Origin: Polytrichum commune
Taxonomy: Eukaryota > Streptophyta > Polytrichopsida > Polytrichales > Polytrichaceae
Direction of reading: 5' to 3'
DNA length: 64,000 nt
Assembly (NCBI GenBank): GCA_950295325.1
Contig: OX485805.1
Location: 55,826,758-55,890,757, forward strand
Below are positions 47,265-60,036 of this stretch, piece after piece. How positions within the stretch are numbered: the first letter of the stretch is position 1; every line of letters begins with the position of its first letter. The notes under the pieces are model-generated. The model had not been told where the DNA came from, ran no database searches, and saw only the letters and a list, made by a program, of their open reading frames with translations. Both the position numbers and the translations under genes were made by a program.

Positions 47265-47590
47265 TTGTTTGGTCCATTTTACTTAGGCAAAACATGTTGG
47301 TGCCGCGGACGGAATGTTGAAAGGTGGCTTTATGCTTCCAAAGCAAATCATACTTGTGCCGCGGACGGAATGTTGGGAGGTGGGTTTGTCCTACCAAGGC
47401 AATTCATGTTCGTGCCGCGGACGGAGTGTGGGAAGGTGGCTTTGTGCTACCAAGGCAAAACATGTTTGTTTTGCGGACAAACTATTAGAAATTGGTTTTG
47501 TGGCACCAAACCAATTTGTCCCGCGCACGAAGTGTTTGAAGTTGGCTTTGCGGACCAAGCCAAGCCAAGTTGCGGAGGACCAAATGTAAG
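47265..47590 (+). repeat. Tandem linker repeats before the protease, element 3
   Basis: About five 60 bp units with CGCGGACGGA and AAAGGTGGC-like anchors, encoding Cys-containing peptides in one frame (e.g. FVPRTECGKVALCYQG). Confidence 0.75.
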
Positions 47591-48452
47591 ACGATGGCAT
47601 TGTGGCCAAGGCGAGTAGCCTTAAGCCGAGGCCAAGTCTTTTGTACCTTGAGGCTCAAATGAATGGGAGATATGTCTCATGAGTTGACAAAGAGGCAATG
47701 GACTCTTTCATGAGCCCAAAGCTCACAAGGGAGTTGGGGCTTGCCGATTGATAGAGAAAGCAAGCCCACCAAGGTGCGGTTTGGAAAGGGCGAACCGCAT
47801 GAGACAAAGGAGGCCGCGATGCATGTAACCTTTCAATGTGGGACATTGGATTTTTGTCAAAATTTCACACCATGTGAAATAGATGAAATGCATGTCATTG
47901 TGAAGGCCGCCTACTTTGAAACTCACATGATAGATGTGAGGTGCAAGCCGGTGAGCTTGCGGTGCATTATGATGTGTCATAATGGCAAAGAATTGAAGTT
48001 CAAATTGACAAGGACTCCTATGGTAGGAGGACCCAAGTTGAATTTGGTCTTAATGGACCAAATGAAAAATGGAAAACATAATGGTTGTGGTTCAATTGGA
48101 GCAACTCCAAGGAACTTATGGGGAGGCTAGGAAACGTGGGCCTCCTCTAAACCACATTGGTGGGATGTTGGTGAGATACAAGGATGTATTCACCAATGTG
48201 TTGCTCAAAAAAAAAGTTACCGCCAAGAAGTGAAAAATAACTTTGCTCAACGAGAGATTGAGTTCTTGAGGTATGTGGTGACAAAGGAAGTTGGTGGACG
48301 AACATGAAGAATGTCAAGGCAATCCAAGAAGAGAATTGGCCCTTGATTCAAGAAAAGGGCTTAGGTCATTTGTTGGCCTAGACAACTACTACCACCACTT
48401 CATTCATGGTTTTTCTAACGTTGCTAGAACCTTAGTCAACATGTTGGAAAAA

Positions 48453-49125
48453 ATGGCTATCCCAAGAGTGGGATGAGCCTAGCCACCAAGCCTTTGGGGA
48501 GCTCAAGACTAAGTTCTCTTCACAACATGTGGTTAAGTTTCCGGGTTTTCATGAGCATGTTGAGGTGCAAATGAAGACGAAGGATTTTACCATTGGCGGA
48601 TGTTGATCCAAGATAAATGACCATTGCTTATGAGAGCATTAAGCTCCATGGTTGTCGAACCTTATCCGGCTTGTGCAAGAAATGGCTATCCCAAGAGTGG
48701 GATGAGCCGTGCCACCAAGCCATTGGGGAGCTTAAGAGCAAGTTGTCTTTGCCGCCCGTGCTCAAGCTTGCGGAGTTTGCCAAACCTTTTGAGGTGCATA
48801 CGGGGGCGAGTGACTTTACCATTGGCGGATGTTGATGTAAAAAAAAAATGGCCATTGCATATGGGAGCATGAAGCTCGATGGTTGGCCGACCTTGTCCGA
48901 CTTGTCAAAGAAATGGCTATCCCAAGAGTGGGACTAGCCTTGTCACCAAGTCTTTAGGGGGCTTAAGAGCAAGTTCTCTTTGCCGCCCGTGCTCAAGTTC
49001 GTGGAGTTTGACAAACCTTTTGAGGTGCATACGGGGGCGAGTAACTTTGCCAATGGTGGATTGTTAATGTAAGATGGATGGGCATTGCATATGGGGGCTT
49101 GAGGCTCGATGGTTGTCAAAGAGGA
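48453..49125 (+). repeat. Triplicated RNase H segment, element 3
   Basis: Units start with ATGGCTATCCCAAGAGTGGG at 48453, 48682 and 48913 (period 229-231 bp). The intact outer element has one unit. Confidence 0.88.
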
Positions 49126-52100
49126 CAACCAACTCATGACAAAGAATTTCTTTGCCGTAATGCATTGCTTGAAGATGTGGCGACATTATTTGAGGTCGCA
49201 CAAAGCAAAGGTCTACATGGACAATGTGTCCTAAAAGTATTTTGACATACAAGCGCAAGTGAGCGCCAAGTCATTGCGGTGGCATGATATATAGTTTGGC
49301 GCTTATGAAGGTGGATTTGGTCCACAAACCAGACCGTGGAAATGTGGTGCCGGATGCGCTAAGTAGATGGGAAGAGTTCCAAGCAATGAGAACCATCCAA
49401 ACCTTGTGGCTAATGTGTGCCGGTGAGGGAAACTTGTGATGCAAGATACGGGAGGGGTAAATTAACTACCCCGAAGCACAAATGCTTTTAGGTAAGCTTC
49501 GCAAGAGCAAGGTGCTCTAAGAGGTTAAGTTGGTGGACGGATTGTTCAAGTGCAAGCAAAGTCGGGTGTATGTGCCACAAGGCAAGTTGAGGCTATCCAT
49601 TTAGAAGGAAGAATGTGATTGTCCTATTGCCGGCCATAGAGGAGAAAGAAAAAACCGCCATAGAATGGTGTCAAAGAGGTACCATTGGCGGTGCATAAAG
49701 GAGGATATAACCCACTTTGTGAAGGCTTGAATTAAAGTGCCAAGTGAACCGAACCTCTTACCAAAAGCAAGGCGGCTTCTTGCAACCGTTGCCTATCCCG
49801 TTGGAGTCATGGCATAGTATGTGTATGGACTTGATTACAAGTTTGCCGGAGTCACATGGGTATGATGCCATCTTGTTGATGGTAGGGCGGTTTGCCAAGT
49901 TGGCACACATGGTGCCGATTGTGGGAACCGCCACCGCGTTGGAGACCGCATAGCCTTTTCTCAAAGGATGGTTGAGGCACCACGGGTTGCCAAAAGTGAT
50001 TGTGTGGGATCAAGATCCAAACTTCACAAGTGCATTTTCAATGCATTTCTCTAAGGAGGTCGGAATGAAACTAAGGTTTAGCACGGCCTTGCATTCCCAA
50101 ATGGATGGGAAAGCGGAGCGTGTGAATGGAGTCTTGAAGCAATACTTGAGGAACTTGGTGGGGGCGGACCAAAGAGATTGGGTGGACTATGTGGGTCGAG
50201 CGGAGTGTAATTGCAATGTAGCCACGCACTTGGCTACCAAGGGGTGGTCTTTCGTGGTGGCTTATGGAGTGGATGCGCTCCAACCTATTAACCTAGCTCT
50301 CGAGGGGGCACATTCAACACTAGAGTTCAACCAAGATGGTGAGGACTTGGCCAAGGATGGTAAACAAGTCTTGGAGATGACCAAGTTGTTGGTGGAGAAA
50401 GCCCGAAGGTGCTACGAGGTGCAAGTCAATGCCGGAAGACGCAAAGTGGAGAATGAGGTGGGCCAAAAGGTGTTGTTGAATGTGAACAACTTCATTTCCC
50501 CAAAAGGCCTCATTCCAAAAGTTCATGTCCAAAATTGGAGCTTCGTTTTCCATTGTGGAACAAGTGTTCAAGGACATGTATAAGTTGGAATTACCGCCGG
50601 AGATCAAAGTGCATCCGACATTTCATGTCTCATTACGAAAGTCATTTTAGGACGACACCTTGTGGCCCGAACACAAGCAAGTGGTTAGGCCACGTCCCGA
50701 CCTTGTGGAGGTCATTTGGAACATGAGGTAGGAGGGCATCCTCAAGTGTAGGAAGCCCAAGTGAAAATGAAAGAAAATGTACAAAGGAGTACTTGGTGAA
50801 ATGGTGAGGATACCATGAGAAACAAACCGCTTGGGTGGCGGCAAGAGACATGGTGAACACCAATGAATTGGTGAAGCACTTTGAAGAAACTAAGGCTAAG
50901 GATTCCAATAAAATGAAGCATAGGCATTGATGAGGACATCAATCTCCTTTAGTGGGGGAGAGACGCTAGTAGCACACTTAGCTTCGAGGTTAATTCCTCC
51001 ACAACATGAACTTGTTCTTTGGCTTGAGGGAATAAAATCCAAACTTTAGTGGTGCAAAGAGAAAAGTATGAGATGAGGTCCTAGTCTTGTACTTGTGCTT
51101 GGTTAATGGAAGAGGGGGAATAGACATGCCAAACTAGGTTGGGTAAGCCGAGTAATTGGGGGCCATGGCTTGGAGGGGCCTTGGATAAAACCAAGAAACT
51201 TCTTAATTGTGGGCTTGTCCGGGCGGGGACAAGGTGATGGCGCGTGCTCATAAAAGTGCTACCCGCGAGCTAACGAAAGTTGGCGCATGGGAGTCATGAA
51301 CCCATGTCTCGAAAGAGCAAAGTGGGAACCGAGTCGGGCGGGACTTGGCATCACCCCCGTGCGATCGAGGCGTGGCTTAACAATGGAAAGCCATCTCGGA
51401 GTTGCAACCGAGACAACTTAGTGGAAGCGTTGAGGTCTCGCCTAGATGTGTCACGTTAGGCTAGTGGAGCCTAACGGGGGAGGCCCCAAAGGAGGGGCAA
51501 CCCAAGTGAGTCCCAAAGTAGGTGGGTCTAGTGTAGGTTAGGTCCTTGGAGGAGAGATCCAAGGTCGCTAACGGACCACCTAGGAACGACACCTTTGGGA
51601 CTATGCCAAATTTGAAGATGCATTGTGGGGGTCGCGCCCTAAGGTAAACACAATGCCGCACCATAGAGGATGGCAACTTGAGAATTGGTGTGCCGACTAC
51701 GAGTATAGTCGATGAGGGCATCGACTCCGTTTGGTGGGGGTGAGTGTCGCGCACCTCTCCATGAGGAGTGCCCGAAACACCATGGGCACAAGGGGGACCC
51801 CGTAGTGACACCCGGGACTTGTGGCGCCGTTGGTGAGAGGGCCCAAGTGATCCTAGTGTGGGTGAGGGCCCCGGGCGTTGGGAACGCCTCCCACCCACGA
51901 AGACTAGGAGGCACAAGGGTAAGGCCATGAGCTATGCGTAGCTCATGGCGTGGTGATTCTAGAAAGCTCAAGAACACCTCAATCGGAGGTGTGAGCTAGG
52001 AGTTATGGCCATTTGAGTGGGGCGCTGTCCCGGGACAGCGCCCTGGTACAGCAGTGCCTGGGAGTGATTCCCGGGACTGCCAAGGTTCAAACACGTATAA

Positions 52101-53663
52101 CTTCCTCAAGACTTGCCCGAATGGGGCAAGTGAGGAGTCCATCGGCATCTACGTGAAGCGTAGATGAGGATGGAGTGGTTGGTTGTTATGATCAGACATC
52201 ATACAAGGAAGTTATGATGGTCTGAAGCTGCTGGGGGGGTTCTAGGCCCAGCAGCTAAGGGAAAATGTCCACTTGGCCCCAACTCTTGGTAGAGAGACAA
52301 GAGGTTGGTTGGCGGTGGGGTAGGGGCTCCGTGTAGAGTCCTAGAGGCTTATATGGGTGAGGTGGTGTGGCCTCACCCACCCGAGGCCGAACGGCAAGGC
52401 CTCCATGGGCTTTGGCCTATTGTGAGGCCATAGTTGCCTAGTATGCTTCGGGTTGTTGTAGTGTTGCTCCGGCAACGCGATGATCAACATAGGATTGGAC
52501 TTCCATGGATGGAAGTCCACATTGGGGAAATGGGTTACCGATTAAGGGGTGAGTCCCGAAAGCAAAGTAGGAGGGTTGGTTCCCTCCTATGAACTATTGG
52601 TCCGGGGTAAGAGGAGCTAACCATTAGCATGGCGGAATGCGAAGGGTTAGCGACTCGTAACCTTTGCTAGAATTGAAAATTGGCAAGATTATTAAGGGAC
52701 CTAGCAAGGGTTGCGACACAATCTTGCCAATTTTCAATTCTAGCAAAGGCTACGAGCGCTAACCATTCGCATTCCGCCATGCTAATGGTTAGCTCCTCCT
52801 ACCCCGGACCTTATAGTTCATAGGAGGGAACCAACCCTCCTACTTTGCTTTCGGGACTCACCCCTTAATCGGTAACTCATTTCTTGGATGTGGACTTCCA
52901 TCCATGGAAGTCCAATCCTATGTTGATCATCGCGTTGCCGGAGCAACACTACAACAACCCGAACCATACTAGGCAACTATGGCCTCACAATGGGCCAATG
53001 CCCATGGAGGCCGTGCCGTTCGGCCTCGGGTGGGTGAGGCCACACCACCTCACCCATATAAGCCTCTAGGACTCTACGCGGGGCCCCTACCCCACCGTCA
53101 ACCAACCTCTTGTCTCTCTACCAAGAGTTGGGGCCAAGTGGACATTTTCCCTTAGCCGCTGGGCCTAGAAGCCCCCACAGCTTCAGACCATCATAACTTC
53201 CTTGTATGATGTCTGATGCTAACACTTGACCACTCCATCTTCATCTACGCTTCATGTAGATGCCGATGGACTCCTCACTTGCCCCATTCGGGCAAGTCGT
53301 GAGGAAGTTATGCCTGTTTGAACCTTGGCAGTCCCGGGAATCACTCCCAGGCACTGCTGTACCAGGGCGCTGTCCCGGGCCAGCGCTCCACTCAAATGGC
53401 CATAACTCCTAGCTCACACCTCCGATTGAGGTGTTCTTGAGCATTCTAGAATCACCACGCCATGAGCTACGCATAGCTCTTCGCCTTACCCTTGTGCCTC
53501 CTAGTCTCCGTGGGTGGGAGGCGTTCCCAACGCCCGGGGCCCTCACCCACACTAGGATCACTTGGGCCCTCTCACCAACGGCGCCACAAGTCCCGGGTGT
53601 CACTCCGGGGTCCCCCTTGTGCCCATGGTGTTTTGGGCACTCCTCATGGAGAGGTGCGCGACA

Positions 53664-56600
53664 CTCACCCCCACCAAACGGAGTCGATGCCCTCATCGAC
53701 TATACTCGTAGTCGGCACACCAATTCTCAAGTTGCCATCCTCTATGGTGCGGCATTGTGTTTACCTTAGGGCGCGACCCCCACAATGCATCTTCAAACTT
53801 GGCATAGTCCCAAAGGTGTCGTTCCTAGGTGGTCCGTTAGCGACCTTGGATCTCTCCTCCAAGGACCCAACCTACACTAGACCCACCTACTTTGGGACTC
53901 ACTTGGGTTGCCCCTCCTTTGGGGCCTCCCCCGTTAGGCTCCACTAGCCTAACGTGACACATCTAGGCGAGACCTCAATGCTTCCACTAAGTTGTCTCGG
54001 TTGCAACTCCGAGATGGCTTTCCATTGTTAAGCCACGCCTCGATCGCACGGGGGTGATGCCAAGTCCCGCCCGACTCGGTTCCCACTTTGCTCTTTCGAG
54101 ACATGGGTTCATGACTCCCATGCGCCAACTCTCGTTAGCTCGCGGGTAGCACTTTTATGAGCACGCGCCATCACCTTGTCCCCGCCCGGACAAGCCCACG
54201 GCTAAGAAGTTTCTTGGTTTTATCCAAGGCCCCTCCAAGCCATGGCCCCCAATTACTCGGCTTACCCAACCTAATTTGGCATATCTATTCCCCCTCTTCC
54301 ATTAACCAAGCACAAGTACAAGACTAGGACCTCATCTCATACTTTTCTCTTTGCACCACTAAAGTTTGGACTTTATTCCCTCAAGCCAAAGAACAAGTTC
54401 ATGTTGTGGAGGAATTAGCCTCGAAGCTAAGTGTGCTACTAGCGTCTCTCCCCCACTAAAGGAGATTGATGTCCTCATCAATGCCTACGCTTCATTTTAT
54501 TGGAATCCTTAGCCTTAGTTTCTTCAAAGTGCTTCACCAATTCATTGGTGTTCACCATGTCTCTTGCCGCCACCCAAGCGGTTTCTTTCTCATGGTATCC
54601 TCACCATTTCACCAAGTACTCCTTTGTACATTTTCTTTCATTTTCACCTGGACTTCCTACACTTGAGGATGCCCTCCTACCTCATGTTCCAAATGACCTC
54701 CACAAGGTCGGGACGTGGCCTAATCACTTGCTTGTGATCGGGCCACAAGGTGTCGTCCTAAAATGACTTTCGTAATGAGACATGAAATGTCGGATGCACT
54801 TTGATCTCCGGCGGTTATTCCAACTTATACATGTTCTTGAACATTTGTTCCACCATGGAAAACGAAGCTCCAATTTTGGACATGAACTTTTGAGTGAGGC
54901 CTTCCGGCTAAGTGAAGTTGTTCACATTCAACAACACCTTTTGGCCCACCTCATTCTCCACTTCGCGTCTTCCGGCATTGACTTGCACTCTGTAGCACCT
55001 TCGGGCTTTCTCCACCAACAACTTGGTCATCTCCAAGACTTGTTCACGCTTCTTAGCCAAGTCCTCACCATCTTGGTTGAACTCTAGTGTTGAATGTGCC
55101 CCCTCGAGAGCTAGGTTAATAGGTTGGAGCGCATCCACTCCATAGGCCACCACGAAAGACCACCCCTTGGTAGCCAAGTGCGTGGCTACATTGCAATTAC
55201 ACTCCGCTCGACCCACATAGTCCGCCCAATCTCTTTGGTCCGCCCCCACCAAGTTCCTCAAGTATTGCTTCAAGACTCCATTCACATGCTCCGCTTTCCC
55301 ATTCATTTGGGAATGCAAGGCCGTGCTAAACCTTAGTTTCATTCCGACCTCCTTAGAGAAATACATTGAAAATGCACTTGTGAACTTTGGATCTTGATCC
55401 CACACAATCACTCTTGGCAACCCGTGGTGCCTCAACCATCCTTTAAGAAAAGGCTATGCGGTCTCCAACGCGGTGGCGGTTCCCACAATCGGCACCATGT
55501 GTGCCAACTTGGCAAACCGCTCTACCATCAACAAGATGGCATCACACCCATGTGACTCCGGCAAACTTGTGATCAAGTCCATGCACATACTATGCCATGG
55601 CGCCGACGGGATAGGCAACGGTTGCAAGAAACCGCCTTGCTTTTGGTAAGAGGCTCGGTTCACTTGGCACTTTATTCACGCTTTGACAAAGTGGGTTATA
55701 TCCTCCTTTATGCACCGCCAATGGTACCTCCAAGACACCATTCTATGGCGGTTTTTTCTTTCTCCTCTATGGCCGGCAATAGGACTATCACATTCTTCCT
55801 TCAAAACCGATAGCCTCAACTTGCCTTGAGGCACATACACCCGACTTTGCTTACACTTGAACAATCCGTCCACCAACTTAACCTCTTTGAGCACCTTGCT
55901 CTTGCGAAGCTCACCTAAAAGCTTTTGTGCCTCGGGGTAGTTAATTTACCCCTCCCGTATCTTGCATCACAAGTTTCCTTCGCCGGCACACATTAGCCAC
56001 AAGGTTTGGATGGTTCTCATTGCTTGGAACTCTTCTCGTCTACTTAGCACATCCGGCACCACATTTCCACGGTCCGGTTTGTGGATCAAATCCACCTTCG
56101 TAAGCGCCAAACTATCATGCCACTGCAATGACTTGGCGTTCACTTGCGCTTGTATATGTTAAAATACTTTTAGGACACATTATCCATGTAGACCTTTGCT
56201 TTGTGCGACCCCAAATAATGTCGCCACATCTTCAAGCAATGCACTACGGCAAAGAAGTTCTTTGTCATGAGTTGGTTGTCTTCTTCGACAACCATCGAGC
56301 CTCAAGCCCCCATATGCAAAGGCCATCCATCTTACATTAACAATCCATCATTGGGAAAGTTACTCGCCCCCGTATGCACCTCAAAAGGTTTGTCAAACTC
56401 CACAAACTTGAGCACGGGCGGTGAAGAGAACTTGCTCTTAAGCTCCCCAAAGACTTGGTGACAAGGCTAGTCCCACTCTTGGGATAGCCATTTCTTTCAC
56501 AAGTCGGACAAGGTCGGACAACCATCGAGCTTCATGCTCCCATATGCAATGGCCATCTTTTTTTTTTACATCAACATCCGCCAAATAAAGTCCCTCGCCC

Positions 56601-58723
56601 CCGTATGCACCTCAAAAGGTATGTCAAACTCCGCGAACTTGAGCACGGGCAGCGAAGAAAACTTCGTCTTAAGCTCCTCAATGGCTTGGTGGCAAGGCTC
56701 ATCCCACTCTTGGGATAGCCATTTCTTGCACAAGCCGGACAAGGTTTGACAACCATGGAGCTTAATGCTCTCATAAGCAATGGTCATCCATCTTGGATCA
56801 ACATCCGCCAATGGTAAAGTCACTCGCCTCCATGTGCACCTCAAAATGCTTATGAAAACCCGGAAACTTAACCACATCTTGTGAAGGGAACTTGCTCTTG
56901 AGCTTCTCAAGGGCTTGGTGACAAGGCTCATCCCACTCTTGGGATAGCCATTTCCTCAATAAGTCGAGTAAGGCCCTAGCAACCTTAAAACAAATCTAGA
57001 ATGAAGTGGTGGTAGTAGTTGGCTAGGCCAACCAATGACCTAAGCTTTTTTTTTGAGTCAAGGTCCAATTCTCCTCTTGGATTGCCTTGAAATTCTTCAT
57101 GTTTGTCCACCAACTTCCTTTGTCACCACATGCCTCAAGAACTAAATTTCTTATTGAGCAAAGTTGCAATTCACTTCTTGGCGATAACATTTTGAGCAAC
57201 ACATTGGTGAATACATCCTTGTATCTCACCAACATCCCACAAATATGGTTTGGGGGAGGCCCATCTTTCCTAGCCTCCCCATGAGTTCCTTGGAGTTGCT
57301 TCAATTGAACCACGACCATTATGTTTACCATATTTCATTTGGTCCATTAAGACCAAATTCAACTTGGGTACTCCTACCATAGGAGTCCTTGTCAATTTGA
57401 ACTTCAATTCTTTGCCATTATGACACATCATAATGCACCGCAAGCACACCGGCTTGCACCTCACATCTATCATGTGAGTTTCAAAGAAGGCGGCCTTCAC
57501 AATGACATGCATTTCATCTATTTCACATGGTGTGAAATTTTGACAAAATTCCAATGTCCCACATTGAAAGGTTACATGCATCGCGGCCTCCTTTGTCTCA
57601 TGCGGTTCGCCCTTTCCAAACCGCACCTTGGTGGGCTTCACCACTCTACCAATCGGCAAACCCCAACTCCCTTGTGAGCTTTGGGGTCATGAAAGAATGC
57701 CTTAACTCTTTGTCAACCCATGAGACAAGCCTCCCATTCATTTGAGCCTCAAGGTACAAAATACTTGGCCTCGGCTTAAGGCTACTAGCCTTGGCCATAA
57801 AGCCATCGTCCAACATTTGGTCCTCGGCAACTTGGCTTGGCTTGGTCCGCAAAGCCAACTTTAAACATTTCGTCCGCGGGACAAATTGGTTTGGTGCCAC
57901 AAAACCAATTTCTAATAATTTGTCCGGAAAACAAACATGTTTTGCCTTGGTAGCACAAACCCACCTCCCAACATTCCGTCCGCGGCACGAGTATGATTTG
58001 CTTTGGAAGCATAAAGCCACCTTTCAACATTCCGTCCGCGGCACCAACATGTTTTGCCTAAGTAAAATGGACCAAACAATTTGCACTCATTTCTTTGGGA
58101 CCTACTTTGGCTAAAGCCACTTGTGGTGATGCGCCGCCGAACTTCTCTTTGGGACCATTGGCTTCAATGCTCTTGCAAACTTGATGGTCCCCACCGTGTC
58201 CTCAAGAAGCCTTGGGGACTTAAACAAGGCATCCACCACCCGCTTTTAAAACCCCACCTAAAAGGATGCATTTCTTAGAAAGCTCGTCCGTTTTAGGTGT
58301 ATCCTTCATTTGTGCGTTTGAATAGCGCACATAGGCCTTAAGAGGCCCCGGGTGCCTCATTAGCACCAAATTCATTCCAACATCAATACCTTCCAAGCAT
58401 TTCGAATTGGAATTTCAATCCAACATTAATGCCCTCCAAGGTTTTGGGTGCTTTCGGTATTCTAGGCCCCAAATGTTTTTTGAGGTTTGCGGGAGCCCTT
58501 TTCAAAGCACTCCTCCATTTTCCTTACCAAATCCACCCTCATGCCCACCATTGTCATTTGAACCAATGGTATGGTCAAATTCCACTTGCACATGATCCTT
58601 GTTCCAATTTGAGCCTCACAACCTTTTGGAAACCCCGGGCTCACCATCATAACCCGCATTTTTGATACCCATGTTTCCCTCAAAGTGCGAGCTCAAAACT
58701 TGGAACCCTGCTCTGATACCAAG
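53664..58723 (-). pseudogene. Decayed gag-pol of element 4
   Basis: Minus-strand gag start near 58670, protease region 57270-57659, RT deletion junction near 57150-57180, RNase H units 56290-56950, integrase zinc region 55676-55894, integrase core 54908-55435 and a chromodomain remnant near 54500-54600. Confidence 0.85.
56290..56950 (-). repeat. Triplicated RNase H segment, element 4
   Basis: Three units of about 230 bp, mirror image of 48453-49125. Confidence 0.8.
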
Positions 58724-59243
58724 TGTCGCAACCCTTGCTAGCCCCCCTTGACAATCTTGCCAATTTTCAATTCTAGCAAAGGTTACGAGCGCTAACCATT
58801 CGCATTCCGCCATGCTAATGGTTAGCTCCTCCTACCCCGGACCTTATAGTTCATAGGAGGGAACCAACCCTCCTACTTTGCTTTCGGGACTCACCCCTTA
58901 ATCGGTAACTCATTTCTTGGATGTGGACTTCCATCCATGGAAGTCCAATCCTATGTTGATCATCGCGTTGCCGGAGCAACACTACAACAACCCGAACCAT
59001 ACTAGGCAACTATGGCCTCACAATGGGCCAATGCCCATGGAGGCCGTGCCGTTCGGCCTCGGGTGGGTGAGGCCACACCACCTCACCCATATAAGCCTCT
59101 AGGACTCTACGCGGGGCCCCTACCCCACCGTCAACCAACCTCTTGTCTCTCTACCAAGAGTTGGGGCCAAGTGGACATTTTCCCTTAGCCGCTGGGCCTA
59201 GAAGCCCCCACAGCTTCAGACCATCATAACTTCCTTGTATGAT

Positions 59244-59495
59244 GTCGCAATCTTCATAACGACCACACAAGTCCAGCTTTGGAACTCGTGCTTGCATGTA
59301 AGTCCCATTTCACTCCCAAGTCCTGAGTCCAGACCGTCGGTTGCCATCCGTTTAGGGTTCCCAAAGTTTTCTTCACGGCTAATCAGCAGAGCTTTCTTCT
59401 CACGTTGTTTTTTTTAATGATTTTTTGATTTTTTGAGAGGGATTTGGAGTTGATCTACACGGCAATATGATATTTTTGGAGAATTTTGTTAGACT
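59244..59495 (+). repeat. 250 bp direct repeat, right copy
   Basis: Repeats 45393-45645. The sequence then continues CTTATCTG into unique DNA transposon sequence, so this is the copy with the native right flank. Confidence 0.9.
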
Positions 59496-60012
59496 TATCT
59501 GTCAACTCAAAATGTCGTGGCTGCCATGGTGCATGATCGATCTCCGTGAACATCTGGTTGCATTAATGCCCTTACAGATGTAGGGAATAAACTTCTACAT
59601 TATTGCATGGACCCTATTTTTGCTTGCTTTGTTGTTGGTGTTTTAATTGTTTTTTTACACTCAGTCCGTTGTGTTTAATTATGCATGTAATTTGATTGAG
59701 GAACATGGGCTGATTTTGTTGTTTGAAACTCTTTATGAACACTCTTAATGTAAAACCTTGCTGTGCCTTGGATTTTGGTGACTTAGTACTTTGAATGCTC
59801 TTAAATCCTTTGGAGCAAAATCAAATAATTATAATGAACATACCTAGCTTAAAATTAGAGCTTCATCAAATTTAAAAGTAATTATAGGGTCATTTAAAAA
59901 ACAAGAAATTACCAAATTATATAATAATATGGTACAAAAAATTAAGGATGGATAATTAAATACCCCTTGAATAAATACCCTTGTCACGCACGTGTATACA
60001 TATATACATGTC
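59496..60012. other. Right unique part of the DNA transposon
   Basis: AT-rich non-coding DNA up to the right TIR. No gene seen. Confidence 0.5.
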
Positions 60013-60036
60013 TAGTGAACTCCCCGAGCCGCCATG

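Larger units (their letters stand above)
46619..51744 (+). pseudogene. Decayed gag-pol of element 3
   Basis: In order: gag start near 46671, protease-region frame 47741-48130, junction of the RT deletion near 48225-48245, RNase H units, an integrase zinc region near 49480-49760, integrase core 49972-50583 (HHGLPKVIVWDQDPNF) and chromodomain remnant near 50790. The canonical second Asp region reads WDQDP. There are stops and shifts throughout. Confidence 0.85.
45646..52718 (+). mobile_element. Non-autonomous Ty3 element 3 (plus strand)
   Basis: 5' LTR 45646-46618 (973 bp), internal region 46619-51744, 3' LTR 51745-52718 (974 bp). The PBS at 46621-46632 has one change (TTGTATCAGAGC). It has the same RT deletion, RNase H triplication and linker array as the inner element. 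The LTRs differ at several sites in the first 150 bp. The left flank is AGTTA; the right edge abuts element 4 directly, so no matching duplication is seen. Confidence 0.88.
52719..59246 (-). mobile_element. Non-autonomous Ty3 element 4 (minus strand), truncated both ends
   Basis: 3' LTR 52719-53663 lacks its outer 31 bp. Internal region 53664-58723, PBS 58710-58721, and 5' LTR 58724-59246 cut at about half length, where a GTCG microhomology joins the 250 bp repeat. It has the same defects as elements 2 and 3. It is an inverted, near-identical partner of element 3 and abuts it at 52718/52719. Confidence 0.88.
44872..60028. mobile_element. DNA transposon with 16 bp TIRs and 8 bp TSD, carrying retroelements
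   Basis: Perfect terminal inverted repeat CTCGGGGAGTTCACTA at 44872-44887 and (inverted) 60013-60028. The target duplication is CCGCCATG (44864-44871 and 60029-60036). The host LTR is continuous once it is removed. An 8 bp duplication points to the hAT group, but no transposase is present and the TIR is not a typical hAT tip. Own sequence is about 1.3 kb (44872-45645 and 59496-60028). The rest is two Ty3 copies and a 250 bp repeat. Confidence 0.85.
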
